Shown here one piece after another: positions 7,522-16,330 of a stretch of DNA of 64,000 bases (positions are counted from its first letter, which is position 1; each line of letters opens with the position of its first letter). Under the pieces are notes generated by a model. That model was not told the origin of the DNA and searched no databases. It saw nothing but the letters and a program-made list of their open reading frames with translations. Source of the DNA: RHKX01 sp046330285 (GTDB lineage: Bacteria; Actinomycetota; Thermoleophilia; Solirubrobacterales; 70-9). The stretch spans positions 1-64,000 of the forward strand of contig JAXLSX010000007.1 of the NCBI GenBank assembly GCA_046330285.1, in the 5' to 3' direction. A program made the translations under genes and the position numbers.

Positions 7522-8928
7522 TCAGGCGCCGATCAGGCTCTGGCCGCAGACGCGGATCACGTTGCCGTTGAGCCCGGTGGAGTCCGGCGCGGCGAACCAG
7601 GCGATCGTCTCGGCGACGTCGACCGGGAGCCCGCCCTGCGACAGGGAGTTCATCCGCCGCCCAGCCTCGCGGGGTCCGATCGGCATCGCCGCGGTCATCT
7701 GGGTCTCGATGAAGCCGGGGGCGACGGCGGAGATCGTCGCCGAGCGTTCGGCGAGGACCGGGGCCATCGCCTCGACCATCCCGATCACCCCGGCCTTCGA
7801 GGTCGAGTAATTGGTCTGACCGGCGTTGCCGGCGATCCCGCTCATCGAGGACACGCAGACGATCCGGCCGCCCTCGTTCAGGAGGCCGTCGCGGGAGAGG
7901 AGCTCGGCGTTGATCCGCTCCTCGGCGGTCAGGTTGATCGCGATCGTCAGATCCCAGCGATCGGCGTCCATCCCCCCGAGGGTCTTGTCGCGGGTGACGC
8001 CGGCGTTGTGGACGACGACGTCGATGGCGCCGTGTTCGGCCGCGAGGGCGTCGCAGATCGCCGCCGGCGCCTCCGGGGCGGTGATGTCGGCGACGATCGC
8101 CGAACCGCCGAGCGTGGAGACGACGCGATCGAGGTCGTCCTTCAGGGCGGGGACGTCGAGGCCGACGACGTGGGCGCCGTCGCGGGCGAGGACGCCGGCG
8201 ATGGCCTCGCCGATTCCGCGAGACGCCCCGGTGACGAGCGCGACCTTGCCGCGCAGCGGGTGCTCGCGATCGACTGCGGGCACGTCGCGGCCGTCGCCGA
8301 TCCGCGCCGTCTGGCCGGATACGTATGCCGAGCGCGGCGAGAGGAAGAAGCGAAGGCTCGAGCCCAGCCGGCCCTCGGAGCCGGCGCCGACCCGGAGCAG
8401 CTGGGCGGTCCCGCCGTAGCGGAGCTCCTTGCCGGCGGCGCGGACGAATCCCTCGAGCGCACGCTGAGCCGTCGCCGCGGCGGGATCCTCGCACTCGCCG
8501 GGCTCGCCACCGAACACGATCACCCGTCCGCTCGGCTCGAGCCGGCGGATCGTCGGGTGGAAGAACCGCCAGAGCTCGCGGAGGTCGGAGCTGGTCGCGA
8601 TGCCGGTCGCATCGAAGACGAGGGCTTTCCACCGCTGCGAGCCCGGCGCCTCGTCGTTCCAGATCCCGGCATCGATGGAGGCCCCGCCGAGCGCCGTGCG
8701 GACGTCGTCGTCGAGGCGGCTGTCGACGGCGGTGGCCGCCTCGGAGAGGACGGCGGCGACGGCGTCACCGCAGCGCCCGCCGGAGGCTGAGCCGACGAGG
8801 ACCCGCCCGTCGATCAGCGGCGCGCCCGGCTCGAAGCGGTCGAGCTCGACCGGTTGCGGAAGCCCGACGCTCTTGGCGAGGAAGCCGCCGACCGGGTTGT
8901 TGACGATCTGCGTGTAGGCGTCGGCCAC
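7522..8928 (-). CDS. FabG4-like 3-oxoacyl thioester reductase
   Basis: 468 residues, about twice the length of ordinary FabG, matching the high-molecular-weight FabG4 type. The N-terminal ~210 residues are a degenerate Rossmann-like domain. The C-terminal SDR domain has the cofactor motif TGASRGIGEAI, NAG, the Ser in VSSMSGIAG and the YSTSK catalytic Tyr/Lys. It should reduce 3-oxoacyl-CoA/ACP, or run in reverse in beta-oxidation. It lies 3 bp after the thiolase stop and 2 bp before the MaoC start, so it is part of one operon. Confidence 0.9.
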   Translation of the reverse strand: MADAYTQIVNNPVGGFLAKSVGLPQPVELDRFEPGAPLIDGRVLVGSASGGRCGDAVAAVLSEAATAVDSRLDDDVRTALGGASIDAGIWNDEAPGSQRWKALVFDATGIATSSDLRELWRFFHPTIRRLEPSGRVIVFGGEPGECEDPAAATAQRALEGFVRAAGKELRYGGTAQLLRVGAGSEGRLGSSLRFFLSPRSAYVSGQTARIGDGRDVPAVDREHPLRGKVALVTGASRGIGEAIAGVLARDGAHVVGLDVPALKDDLDRVVSTLGGSAIVADITAPEAPAAICDALAAEHGAIDVVVHNAGVTRDKTLGGMDADRWDLTIAINLTAEERINAELLSRDGLLNEGGRIVCVSSMSGIAGNAGQTNYSTSKAGVIGMVEAMAPVLAERSATISAVAPGFIETQMTAAMPIGPREAGRRMNSLSQGGLPVDVAETIAWFAAPDSTGLNGNVIRVCGQSLIGA

Positions 8929-8931
8929 GAC

Positions 8932-10206
8932 TCAGGCCTCGAGGATCGCGACGACGCCCTGTCCGCCGGCGGCGCAGATCGAGATCAGCCCGCGGCCGCC
9001 GCCGCGCTCGTGCAGCATCTTCGCGAGGTTGCCGACGATCCTGCCGCCGGTCGCCGCGAACGGATGGCCCGCCGCGAGCGAGCCGCCGCGGACGTTCAGC
9101 TTCGCGCGATCGATGGTCCCGAGCGGCTCGTCGAGGCCGAGACGCTCGCGGCAGAACACCGGGTCCTCCCAGGCGGCGAGCGTGCAGAGGACCTGGGCGG
9201 CGAAAGCCTCGTGGATCTCGTAGAGGTCGAAATCCTGGAGGTCGAGGCCGCGACGGGCGAGCAACCGCGGGACCGCATAGGCGGGCGCCATCAGCAGGCC
9301 CTCGCGGGCAGTGACGTGGTCGACGGCGGCGGTCTCGGCGTCGACGAAGCGGGCCAGCGGCTCGAGGCCGTGCGCCTCCGCCCACCCCTCGGTTCCGAGA
9401 AGAACGGCGGAGGCCCCGTCGCTGAGCGGGGTCGAGTTGGCCGCGGTCATGGTCCCGTCCTCGCCGCCGAAGACCGGCTTCAGCTTGGCGAGCGACTCGA
9501 CGGTGGAGTCGGGCCGGAGGTTCTGGTCGCGCTCGAGGCCGAGGTAGGGCGTGACGAGGTCGTCTTCGAATCCGGACTCGTAGGCCGCCCCGAGATGCTG
9601 GTGGCTGGCGGCGGCGAGCTCGTCCTGGGCCCGGCGGGTGATCCCCCACTCGCGGGCCATGATCGCCGTGTGCTCACCCATCGAGAGGCCGGTCCGGGGC
9701 TCCGAGTTGCGAGGGATCTCGGGAACGAGCTGACCGGGACGGACGCGGGCGAGCGCCCGGACCCGGTCGAGGGTCGAGCGCGCCGAGTTGGCCTCCAACA
9801 AGATTTCGCGGAGATCGTCGTTGAGCGCGATCGGGGCGTCGGACGTGGTGTCGACGCCACAGGCGATCCCACTGTCCACCTGGCCGAGCGCGATCTTGTT
9901 GCCGACGAGGATCGCCGTCTCGAGCCCGGTGCCGCAGGCCTGCCCGACGTCGTAGGCCGGGGTCTCGGCCGAGATCCGCGTCCCAAGTAGCGACTCGCGG
10001 GTCAGATTGAAGTCGCGGCTGTGCTTGAGGACGGCGCCGCCGGCGATCTCGCCGAGCCGCTCACCGGCGATGCCGGTGCGGTCGATCAGCCCGTCGAGGG
10101 CTGCCGTGAGCATGTCCTGGTTCGAGGCTTTGGCCAGGGGGCCGTTCGAACGCGCGAACGGGATCCGGTTCGAGCCGAGGACGTATGCCGGTTCGGTCCC
10201 CGCCAC
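8932..10206 (-). CDS. acetyl-CoA C-acyltransferase (thiolase), FadA2-like
   Basis: A 424-residue thiolase. The nucleophilic Cys is in GQACGTGLE; the catalytic His motif is YEIHEAFA; the C-terminal loop is GGSLAAGHPFAATGGR, and CAAGGQG carries the second Cys. It cleaves 3-ketoacyl-CoA to acetyl-CoA, or makes acetoacetyl-CoA. It sits between acyl-CoA dehydrogenases and the FabG4-like reductase, the same partners as M. tuberculosis FadA2. The gap to the upstream gene is 6 bp. Confidence 0.93.
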   Translation of the reverse strand: MAGTEPAYVLGSNRIPFARSNGPLAKASNQDMLTAALDGLIDRTGIAGERLGEIAGGAVLKHSRDFNLTRESLLGTRISAETPAYDVGQACGTGLETAILVGNKIALGQVDSGIACGVDTTSDAPIALNDDLREILLEANSARSTLDRVRALARVRPGQLVPEIPRNSEPRTGLSMGEHTAIMAREWGITRRAQDELAAASHQHLGAAYESGFEDDLVTPYLGLERDQNLRPDSTVESLAKLKPVFGGEDGTMTAANSTPLSDGASAVLLGTEGWAEAHGLEPLARFVDAETAAVDHVTAREGLLMAPAYAVPRLLARRGLDLQDFDLYEIHEAFAAQVLCTLAAWEDPVFCRERLGLDEPLGTIDRAKLNVRGGSLAAGHPFAATGGRIVGNLAKMLHERGGGRGLISICAAGGQGVVAILEA

Positions 10207-10212
10207 GGGGCC

Positions 10213-11427
10213 TTACTTGAGCTCGGCCGACGTCAGGCCGAGGAGCTGGCGGGCGATGATCAGGAGCTGGATCTGCTGGGTGCCCTCGAAGATGTCGAGG
10301 ATCTTCGCGTCGCGGGCCCACTTCTCGAGCAGCTCGTCCTCGCCGAGGCCGGTGGCCCCGCAGAGCGCGACGCAGCGGAGGGCGACGTCGACGCAGGTCC
10401 GGCCCGCCTTCGCCTTCGCGTAGGACGCGTGCAGCGAGTTCGGCTTGCCGTTGTCGGCCATCCAGGCCGCCTCCATCGTCAGCAGCCTCGCGGCCTCGTA
10501 GTCGGCCTCCATCGCGAGCAGCTCGGCGGCCGCCGCGGTCTGCCGCCCGGTCGGACGGTCGGGGTCGACCTCGACGCCGGCATCGGCGAGCAACTCGGTC
10601 GCCCGCTCGAGGCAGGCGCAGGTGAGTCCGATCGCCATCGCGGCGACGAGCGGCCGCGTGTTGTCGAACGTGCGCATCGCCCCCGCGAAGCTCTTCTTGG
10701 TGTCGATGTCGGGGCTGCCGAGGAGGTTCTCCTTCGGGACCCGGCAGTCGTCGAGGATGAAGGCGGCGGTGTCGGAGGCGCGGATCCCGAGCTTGTGCTC
10801 GAGGCGGTCGAGCTTCAGGCCCGGGTTCGAACGCTCGACGACGAAGGACTTGATCGCGGCGCGGCCCTGCTTGGGGTCGAGGCTGGCCCAGACGACCACC
10901 AGGTCGGCGCGCTCGCCCGAAGTGACGTAGATCTTCTCGCCGTTGAGGACGTAGTCGTCGCCGTCGAGGACGGCGGTCGTCCGGATCGCGGCCGAGTCGG
11001 AGCCCGCCTCGGGCTCGGTGATCGCCATCGCCGCCCACTTGCCCTTGAAGCGCGCCTTCTGCTCGTCGTCGGCGACCGCGGCGATCGCCGAGTTGCCGAG
11101 GCCCTGCCGCGGCATCGACAGCAGCAGGCCGACGTCGCCCCAGCACATCTCCATGATCCCGAGGACCGATGCGAGGTTGGAGCCGTTGCGGTTGCCGCCG
11201 TCGCCGTTCCCGGTCGCCTGGCTGACCCCGGCCGCGCCGGCGCCGCCCGACGCCCCGCCCTCGTCGAGTCCGTCGATCATCGCCGCGAGCATGTCGAGCT
11301 CCTTCGGGTACTCGTGCTCGGCGAGGTCGTACTTGCGGGAGATCGGGCGCAGCACTTCGGTCGCGACCATGTGGGCCTGCTGGACGAGCGGCTCCATCTT
11401 CTTCGGGATCTCGAGGTTGATGCTCAT
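10213..11427 (-). CDS. acyl-CoA dehydrogenase (catalytic subunit candidate)
   Basis: A 404-residue FAD-dependent acyl-CoA dehydrogenase. Visible motifs are the substrate/FAD segment AITEPEAGSDSAAIRTTA, the NGEKIYVTSGE stretch, and the C-terminal catalytic-Glu motif DIFEGTQQIQ. A low-complexity Gly/Ala/Asn insertion (residues ~55-80) interrupts the N-terminal helices. The start ATG overlaps the stop of the preceding dehydrogenase gene (ATGA, 11424-11427), so the two are translationally coupled. A heteromer like the actinobacterial FadE pairs is an inference. Confidence 0.92.
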   Translation of the reverse strand: MSINLEIPKKMEPLVQQAHMVATEVLRPISRKYDLAEHEYPKELDMLAAMIDGLDEGGASGGAGAAGVSQATGNGDGGNRNGSNLASVLGIMEMCWGDVGLLLSMPRQGLGNSAIAAVADDEQKARFKGKWAAMAITEPEAGSDSAAIRTTAVLDGDDYVLNGEKIYVTSGERADLVVVWASLDPKQGRAAIKSFVVERSNPGLKLDRLEHKLGIRASDTAAFILDDCRVPKENLLGSPDIDTKKSFAGAMRTFDNTRPLVAAMAIGLTCACLERATELLADAGVEVDPDRPTGRQTAAAAELLAMEADYEAARLLTMEAAWMADNGKPNSLHASYAKAKAGRTCVDVALRCVALCGATGLGEDELLEKWARDAKILDIFEGTQQIQLLIIARQLLGLTSAELK

Positions 11428-12731
11428 ACGAGCAGCCCTCCCTCGATCACGCCGGCGGCCCGGAGATCGCGGTACCAGCGCTCGACCGGGTACTCCTTGA
11501 CGTAGCCGTGGCCGCCGAGCAGCCCGACGGCGTCGGAGCCGACCTTCATGCCCTTGGTCGCGGCGAGCTGGCGGGCGACCGCCGCGGCCCGGGCGAAGTC
11601 GCTGCCACTGTCGGCGAGCGCCGCGGCGCGGTAGGTGGCGAGCCTCATTCCCTCGATCTCGATCGCGAGGTCGGACATGTTGAACGCGACGGCCTGACGG
11701 TGGCTGATCGGCTCGCCGAACGCCTTGCGCTCGTTCACGTAGGGGATCAGGAAGTCGAGCGCGCCCTGCGCGGTGCCGACGGCCATCGCAGCCCAGGCGA
11801 TCCGGCCGAGCCGGATGCACTCGGCGTAGTCGACGGCGTCGCCGAGTCGGGCCGCCGCCGGAATGCGGACGCCCTCGAGGCGAAGCTCGGCGGTGGCAGC
11901 CGCGCGGAGGCCGACGGCGGGTTCGGGCCGGACCGAGATGCCGGAGGTCGACGGCTCGACGAGGAACAGCGACGGTCCGTCGTCGGTCGCGGCGGCGACG
12001 AGAAGCAGCTCGGCCGCTTCGGCACGGGGAACGAGCGCCTTGGCGCCGTCGAGGACCCAGTCGCCGCCATCGGAGCGGGCGACGGTCTCGAGCTCGAAGG
12101 GATCGAAGAGCGGTCCCGGCTCGTGCACCGCGAGTGCGGCGGCCGGCACGTTCTCGCCGGTGAAGGCGGGCAGGTAGGTGGACTGCTGATCGGCGTCGCC
12201 CCAGAGTCCGAGCGCGGTGCTGACGGCAGCGGGGGCGAGCGCTGCGTAGGCCAGGCCCATGTCGCCGCCGGCGAGGGCCTCGGTGATCAGGGCGGAGGTG
12301 ACGGCGGAGCGGTTCTCGACGGCGCCGCCGAGCTCCTCGGGGACGCCGAGAACGGCGATGCCGAGCTCGGCGCTCTGGGCGAGCAGTTCGTCCGGAGCGG
12401 CGCAATCGGCATCGGCCTGCTGCGCGGCCGGGCGGAGGCGCTCCGCGGCAAAGCCGCCGAAGGCCTCGATCATCATCTTCTGCTCCTCCTCGGGCTCGAG
12501 GTCGAAGAGCCCGGAACCGGAGCTGCGCTTCTGCCGGGCCGGGGAGGCGAGCTTCTGGGCGGCGGCGAATCTGCGCCCGGCCACGTTGGCCGCGCGGAAA
12601 CCGTTCCTGGTCCCGCTGTGGACGAGGCGCTCGGTGAGATCGCGCAGGCCGATCCGGTCGATCAGCTCGGATCCGGCGATCCGGTTGAGGGCCCGCAGGC
12701 CCGCGCTTGTTCCTTGCTCGGCGAGGCTCAT
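11424..12731 (-). CDS. acyl-CoA dehydrogenase, C-terminally short partner
   Basis: A 435-residue acyl-CoA dehydrogenase-family protein and first gene of the operon. It has an unusual ~75-residue N-terminal extension before the dehydrogenase fold (from about LEPEEEQKMM). The sequence ends at RDLRAAGVIEGGLLV, so a Glu-Gly pair at the expected catalytic position is followed by only four residues; the C-terminal helix of the normal fold is absent. This fits a partner subunit working with the dehydrogenase encoded just downstream (ATGA overlap). Confidence 0.88.
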   Translation of the reverse strand: MSLAEQGTSAGLRALNRIAGSELIDRIGLRDLTERLVHSGTRNGFRAANVAGRRFAAAQKLASPARQKRSSGSGLFDLEPEEEQKMMIEAFGGFAAERLRPAAQQADADCAAPDELLAQSAELGIAVLGVPEELGGAVENRSAVTSALITEALAGGDMGLAYAALAPAAVSTALGLWGDADQQSTYLPAFTGENVPAAALAVHEPGPLFDPFELETVARSDGGDWVLDGAKALVPRAEAAELLLVAAATDDGPSLFLVEPSTSGISVRPEPAVGLRAAATAELRLEGVRIPAAARLGDAVDYAECIRLGRIAWAAMAVGTAQGALDFLIPYVNERKAFGEPISHRQAVAFNMSDLAIEIEGMRLATYRAAALADSGSDFARAAAVARQLAATKGMKVGSDAVGLLGGHGYVKEYPVERWYRDLRAAGVIEGGLLV

Positions 12732-12776
12732 CGCTTCAGAGGGGTTCCGGCGGCAGCGGCCTGCCGGACCGCGTAG

Positions 12777-12804
12777 AAGGTAGCACAGATCCGTGGCACA
12801 TCAA
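12777..12804 (-). promoter_or_regulatory. sigma70-type promoter of the lipid operon
   Basis: On the minus strand, -35 TTGATG (12799-12804), a 16-nt spacer and -10 TACCTT (12777-12782) preceded by TGC (extended -10). It points at the acyl-CoA dehydrogenase operon and leaves a 5' leader of about 40 nt. Confidence 0.5.
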
Positions 12805-12826
12805 ACTGTGACATCCAGACACACGG

Positions 12827-12850
12827 CCGGATCGGGCTGATCCGATCCGG
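12827..12850. promoter_or_regulatory. perfect 9-bp inverted repeat, candidate operator
   Basis: CCGGATCGG and CCGATCCGG flank a 6-nt spacer in the 182-bp divergent gap between the lipid operon and the lipoprotein gene. Size and symmetry fit a dimeric repressor site (TetR-type, for instance). No regulator gene lies nearby. Confidence 0.5.
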
Positions 12851-12913
12851 GGCCGGCTCCGAAGTGGGTGGTGACGGGACGAACCACCCCACCAACCAAG
12901 GAGCAAATCAATT

Positions 12914-13588
12914 ATGACCCGCAAGTCACCAATCGCCAGGGTAGGCGCCGTATTCCTGATGGTCGCCGCACTGGCGCTCGGAGTCGCCGCCTGTGGTGAC
13001 GACGACAGCACCGGCAGCAGCGACCAGACCTCCGCCGAGGACGTCAAGCCGGTCGCGCAGATCGACAAGCTGACCGGCGTCGACACCGCGGTCACGCTCG
13101 ACACCGGATTCGTCGACGCGCTGACGAAGCTGAAGGTCACGCCCGGCCCGGTCGGCGATGCCGAGATCAGCAAGGACGGCGTCGCCTCCTTCCCGATCAC
13201 CGGCGGCAACGTCATCTACTACGACCCCGCCTCTCCGGTCCGCCCCTATGTACAGGGAGTGATCGACCACGAGGGCAGCGGGCTGAGCCTGACCGCCGGC
13301 AAGACCGAGGTCGAACTGACCGACTTCGTGATCGACCCGGGCACCTCGGAGCTGACCGGCACGGTGTCGGTCAACGGCAAGGAGGCCGCCACCGACGCGG
13401 TCCTGTTCGACCTCGACGGCTCGACGCTCGAGCCGCTGAAGACGAACCCGGACGGCACGGCGACGCTGGAGGGCACGACGGTCGAGCTCTCCGACGATGC
13501 GGCGAGCCTGCTGAACGACACATTCGGCATCACCGATCTCAAGGGCGGCCTGGTGGTCGGCATCTCGGCCATCACCGTCAAGGGCTAG
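12914..13588 (+). CDS. lipoprotein, possibly HtaA-like
   Basis: A 224-residue exported lipoprotein. The signal peptide ends in the lipobox GVAAC with lipidated Cys27, followed by an acidic/Ser linker. The mature domain is beta-rich (VASFPITGGNVIYYD, LSLTAGKTEVELTDFVID, GTVSVNG) and loosely resembles HtaA-type haem-binding or related secreted beta domains; that resemblance is weak. A strong AAGGAG ribosome site lies 10 nt before the ATG. It is divergent from the fatty-acid operon across a shared regulatory gap and convergent with a thioesterase. Confidence 0.8.
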   Translation: MTRKSPIARVGAVFLMVAALALGVAACGDDDSTGSSDQTSAEDVKPVAQIDKLTGVDTAVTLDTGFVDALTKLKVTPGPVGDAEISKDGVASFPITGGNVIYYDPASPVRPYVQGVIDHEGSGLSLTAGKTEVELTDFVIDPGTSELTGTVSVNGKEAATDAVLFDLDGSTLEPLKTNPDGTATLEGTTVELSDDAASLLNDTFGITDLKGGLVVGISAITVKG

Positions 13589-13606
13589 TCAGGGAAGGCT
13601 GCGGAC

Positions 13607-13643
13607 GCCGGAGGCCGGGGACCGTTTCTCCCCGGCCTCCGGC
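13607..13643. terminator. bidirectional terminator hairpin
   Basis: A perfect 15-bp GC-rich stem (arms 13607-13621 and 13629-13643) with a 7-nt loop, CCGTTTC, between the convergent lipoprotein and thioesterase genes. It is the strongest terminator-like structure in the window. Confidence 0.85.
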
Positions 13644-13662
13644 TTCGCCGTGTCTGCCGTGC

Positions 13663-14472
13663 CTAGGAGCGGGGCTTGCGCAGCAGCGCGATCTGACGCG
13701 ACTGGGCGAGCAGGCGGCCGTTGCGGTCCCAGACCTCGCCCTGCTCGTCGAACAGGCCGTCGATCGAGGCGTCGGTCCGGAACCGGACCAGGGCCAGCGT
13801 GTCGGACGGATCGGGGACGGCCCGGAAGTGGATCGTCAGCTCGAGCGTCGGCGCCGGTGCGAACGTGGTCATCGCGCCGAACGGCGCCGGCCACCAGGCG
13901 TCGGTGTAGAACGCGACCAGCTCCGGCGTCATCTCGGAGTCGGCGGACGCCCGCAGCCAGCCGCCGGCGACGGCCTCCGACTCCCCGCTGAAGGGGAGCG
14001 CTCCCCAGACCGGACGGGTCTCGAGCTGCTCGAAGAGCGGCGGCGCCCCCGGGCCCGAGCCCAGCGCGCCGACCTCGTCGGGGGCGGGCGCTTCCGGGGC
14101 GACCGGGTCCTGGCTCCATGCCGGCTCGAAGTCGGTCGTCAGCACGCAGAGGGCGAGCGTCACGGTCCTGCCGTTCTCGAGGAGCCGGGCCGAACAGGTC
14201 GTCGCCGACCTGCCCGAGCGCTCGACGACCACCTGGATCTCGGCCTCGCCGGCGGCGGGCGGCGACAGGTAATGGAGGGTCAGCGAGCGCGGCAGCCGCT
14301 CCGGGTCGCCGACCTCGGCCCGGATCGCCCGCAGGATCAGGGCGGCGATGAAGCCGCCGTTCGGCCCCGGCGGCCCGAACCACTCGGGCACGATCGAGCC
14401 CCTGAACATGCCGTCTCCGATCCGGGCGACGGCCGTATCGCCGGCGAAGCTGCTGTGCGGGACCGCTGACAC
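13663..14472 (-). CDS. acyl-CoA thioesterase, TesB/double-hotdog type
   Basis: About 269 residues from a GTG start (an alternative GTG at 14520 would add 16 residues rich in Arg). Two hotdog repeats are suggested by FGPPGPNGGFIAALILRAI with RSLTLHYLSP, and by the second half ending ELTIHFRAVPD. This is the layout of actinobacterial thioesterase-family proteins that hydrolyse acyl-CoA. Context next to a fatty-acid operon supports the call, though it is separated from that operon by a terminator and a lipoprotein. Confidence 0.8.
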   Translation of the reverse strand: MSAVPHSSFAGDTAVARIGDGMFRGSIVPEWFGPPGPNGGFIAALILRAIRAEVGDPERLPRSLTLHYLSPPAAGEAEIQVVVERSGRSATTCSARLLENGRTVTLALCVLTTDFEPAWSQDPVAPEAPAPDEVGALGSGPGAPPLFEQLETRPVWGALPFSGESEAVAGGWLRASADSEMTPELVAFYTDAWWPAPFGAMTTFAPAPTLELTIHFRAVPDPSDTLALVRFRTDASIDGLFDEQGEVWDRNGRLLAQSRQIALLRKPRS

Positions 14473-14534
14473 GCGCGGCAGTCTCGCAGGGAACCGGCGC
14501 GCCGCTGTGTGACGCCGCACGCTGCCGGTGCGGG

Positions 14535-15881
14535 CTACCCGTCGAGGTCGCCCTGGCCGAGCTTCTCGTCGTCGGCACCGTCGATGCCGTCGTCGCCGGC
14601 GATGCCGTAGAGCGCGTGCGTCCCGTCCTCGGCCGGCTCGGGATCGACCGCCGCGGTGATCGACGATCCCTCCTCGACCAGTGCCGGATCGATCTGCTTC
14701 GGCACCGCAAGCACGAGATCCGCACCGAGCTCCCGGACATCGTCAGCGGAGACGACGATCTGGCTCTCGTCATCGCAGACGGCCTGGACGACGCCCTCGA
14801 GCAGCGCATAGCTGAGCGAGTCGAACTCGACCTCATAGGAGACCTGGCGGAGCTCGACGGCCGGCACGACCGGGTCCTCGGGGTAGGCCCGCTCGGGCTC
14901 ACACCGCGACGCCGGCGCTTCTCCGGCCGGCGGCTCCGTCGCGGTCGCGGCACGTCCGGCTGCGCGTGGTCCACCCTCCTCCGCAGGGCGGCGTGCCTCC
15001 GCGGCCGCAGGGTCGCCGGAAGGCGGATCTGCCTCGCGCGCGGCGAGCTCGGCCTTGACCGTGACCCCGGCGGTGAGAGCCGGCATGTCGCGCGCTCCCT
15101 GCTCGGGCTCCGGCACGGTGACGACCACCGAGGCTCCGGCCGAGGATACGACGTAGGTGCCGGCCTTCTCGTCGACCCATGTCACGGTGCCCGAGAAGGT
15201 GACGTTCTCACCGCTCCCGTCCTCCTTGCGCCTGCCGGCCTCCGCCGACGTCGTGTTGAACAGGGGATCGACCGGGACCTGGATCTCGGCTCCCGCGTCG
15301 GGAAGCTTGGTCGCGTGGATCGTCGAAAGCGCTCCCGATCCCTCCGCGACCGAATAGCTCTCGGCGAGCGGGTTGACCCGGACGACGGTGCCGGAGACCC
15401 GCTCCTGTTCGGGCTTCGGCGGATCGTCGGGAGGAGGATCGAGCGGCGGGTCCAGGGGCGGATCCTCGGGCAGCGTCGCCGGCGGCGCGACCGGAACCTC
15501 CGCCGGCGGTGACACGGGTTCCTGCTGCGGAGCGGAGCGGCCCCCGCCTCCGGAGCCTCCTCCCCCACCGGTCAGCGCGGTGTCCGGAGGAGTGGTTTCG
15601 GCGACGACGGCCGCAGGCGGCGTCGGGCTCGCCGAGGCGATCAGTCCGCCGAGGCCACCGTTCAGGGCCGAGCCGACGACTCCTCCGAAGCCGAGCGCAA
15701 GGACCGCGACGAACACGGCCGTCTGCGGGGCCATCGGCAACCCGCCCGGGTTCTTCGGGATCGGGATCGCTGCGACAGGGTCGGCCACCGGCGCGGCGAC
15801 GGGGGTCGCGCAGATCGGACAGGTGGAATCACCGCTCGCGAGCGGCGCTCCGCAGTCGTTGCAGGACCCCGAGAACGTCAT
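14535..15881 (-). CDS. zinc-ribbon membrane protein with Pro-rich linker
   Basis: 448 residues. An N-terminal zinc ribbon (Cys7, 10, 21, 24; CX2C-X10-CX2C) precedes a membrane segment (~50-80), a long Pro/Gly/Asp low-complexity linker, and an extracytoplasmic region containing two similar beta modules (SGTVVRVNPLAESYSV and SGTVTWVDEKAGTYVV). The C-terminus is acidic. The start ATG overlaps the upstream stop (ATGA, 15878-15881). It is the last of a coupled chain that begins with pstS. No function was recognised. Confidence 0.8.
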   Translation of the reverse strand: MTFSGSCNDCGAPLASGDSTCPICATPVAAPVADPVAAIPIPKNPGGLPMAPQTAVFVAVLALGFGGVVGSALNGGLGGLIASASPTPPAAVVAETTPPDTALTGGGGGSGGGGRSAPQQEPVSPPAEVPVAPPATLPEDPPLDPPLDPPPDDPPKPEQERVSGTVVRVNPLAESYSVAEGSGALSTIHATKLPDAGAEIQVPVDPLFNTTSAEAGRRKEDGSGENVTFSGTVTWVDEKAGTYVVSSAGASVVVTVPEPEQGARDMPALTAGVTVKAELAAREADPPSGDPAAAEARRPAEEGGPRAAGRAATATEPPAGEAPASRCEPERAYPEDPVVPAVELRQVSYEVEFDSLSYALLEGVVQAVCDDESQIVVSADDVRELGADLVLAVPKQIDPALVEEGSSITAAVDPEPAEDGTHALYGIAGDDGIDGADDEKLGQGDLDG

Positions 15882-16330
15882 CCGATCGGCTCCCCGGCCG
15901 GGACCTGACCGGTCACGGGCGCGGAGGTGACGAGCTCGGTTCCGCACTGCCAGCAGAACGCGGCGCCGCGCGCCTGCAGCGCCCCGCAGGAGGAGCAGCT
16001 CCCGGCCACGCCCTCCTGCTCGAGCCGGACCATGCGCTCGGCCTGGCCGAGCGAGGAGTCCACCTGCTGCAGCTTCGCCGCCTGCTTGGCCAGGACGTCG
16101 AGACGAAAGTGGTCACGCCGGGCCATCTCGTACGTGAGCCCACCGAGGTCCCACTGCAGGACCACGAACTCGCGCGCCAGCCGGTCCCGCTCCTCGCGAA
16201 GCTTGTCGTTCTCGACCTTGACCCCGCTTCCGAGCACCTCGGACTTCTCCGCCCGGCGGCGAGCGGCGGGCACCTTGCGCGCCGGGCGGATCCGGTCGAA
16301 GAGATCGACGATCGGGTCGGTGACGCTCAC
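15878..16330 (-). CDS. small coiled-coil protein with C-terminal zinc ribbon
   Basis: A 150-residue cytoplasmic protein. Residues ~35-105 are highly charged and helical (coiled coil); a zinc ribbon follows at Cys112, 115, 126, 129 with the same CX2C-X10-CX2C spacing as its two neighbours. The GTG start overlaps the upstream stop (GTGA, 16327-16330). No family was recognised. The coiled coil plus ribbon suggests an adaptor that could oligomerise with the flanking ribbon proteins (inference). Confidence 0.8.
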   Translation of the reverse strand: MSVTDPIVDLFDRIRPARKVPAARRRAEKSEVLGSGVKVENDKLREERDRLAREFVVLQWDLGGLTYEMARRDHFRLDVLAKQAAKLQQVDSSLGQAERMVRLEQEGVAGSCSSCGALQARGAAFCWQCGTELVTSAPVTGQVPAGEPIG

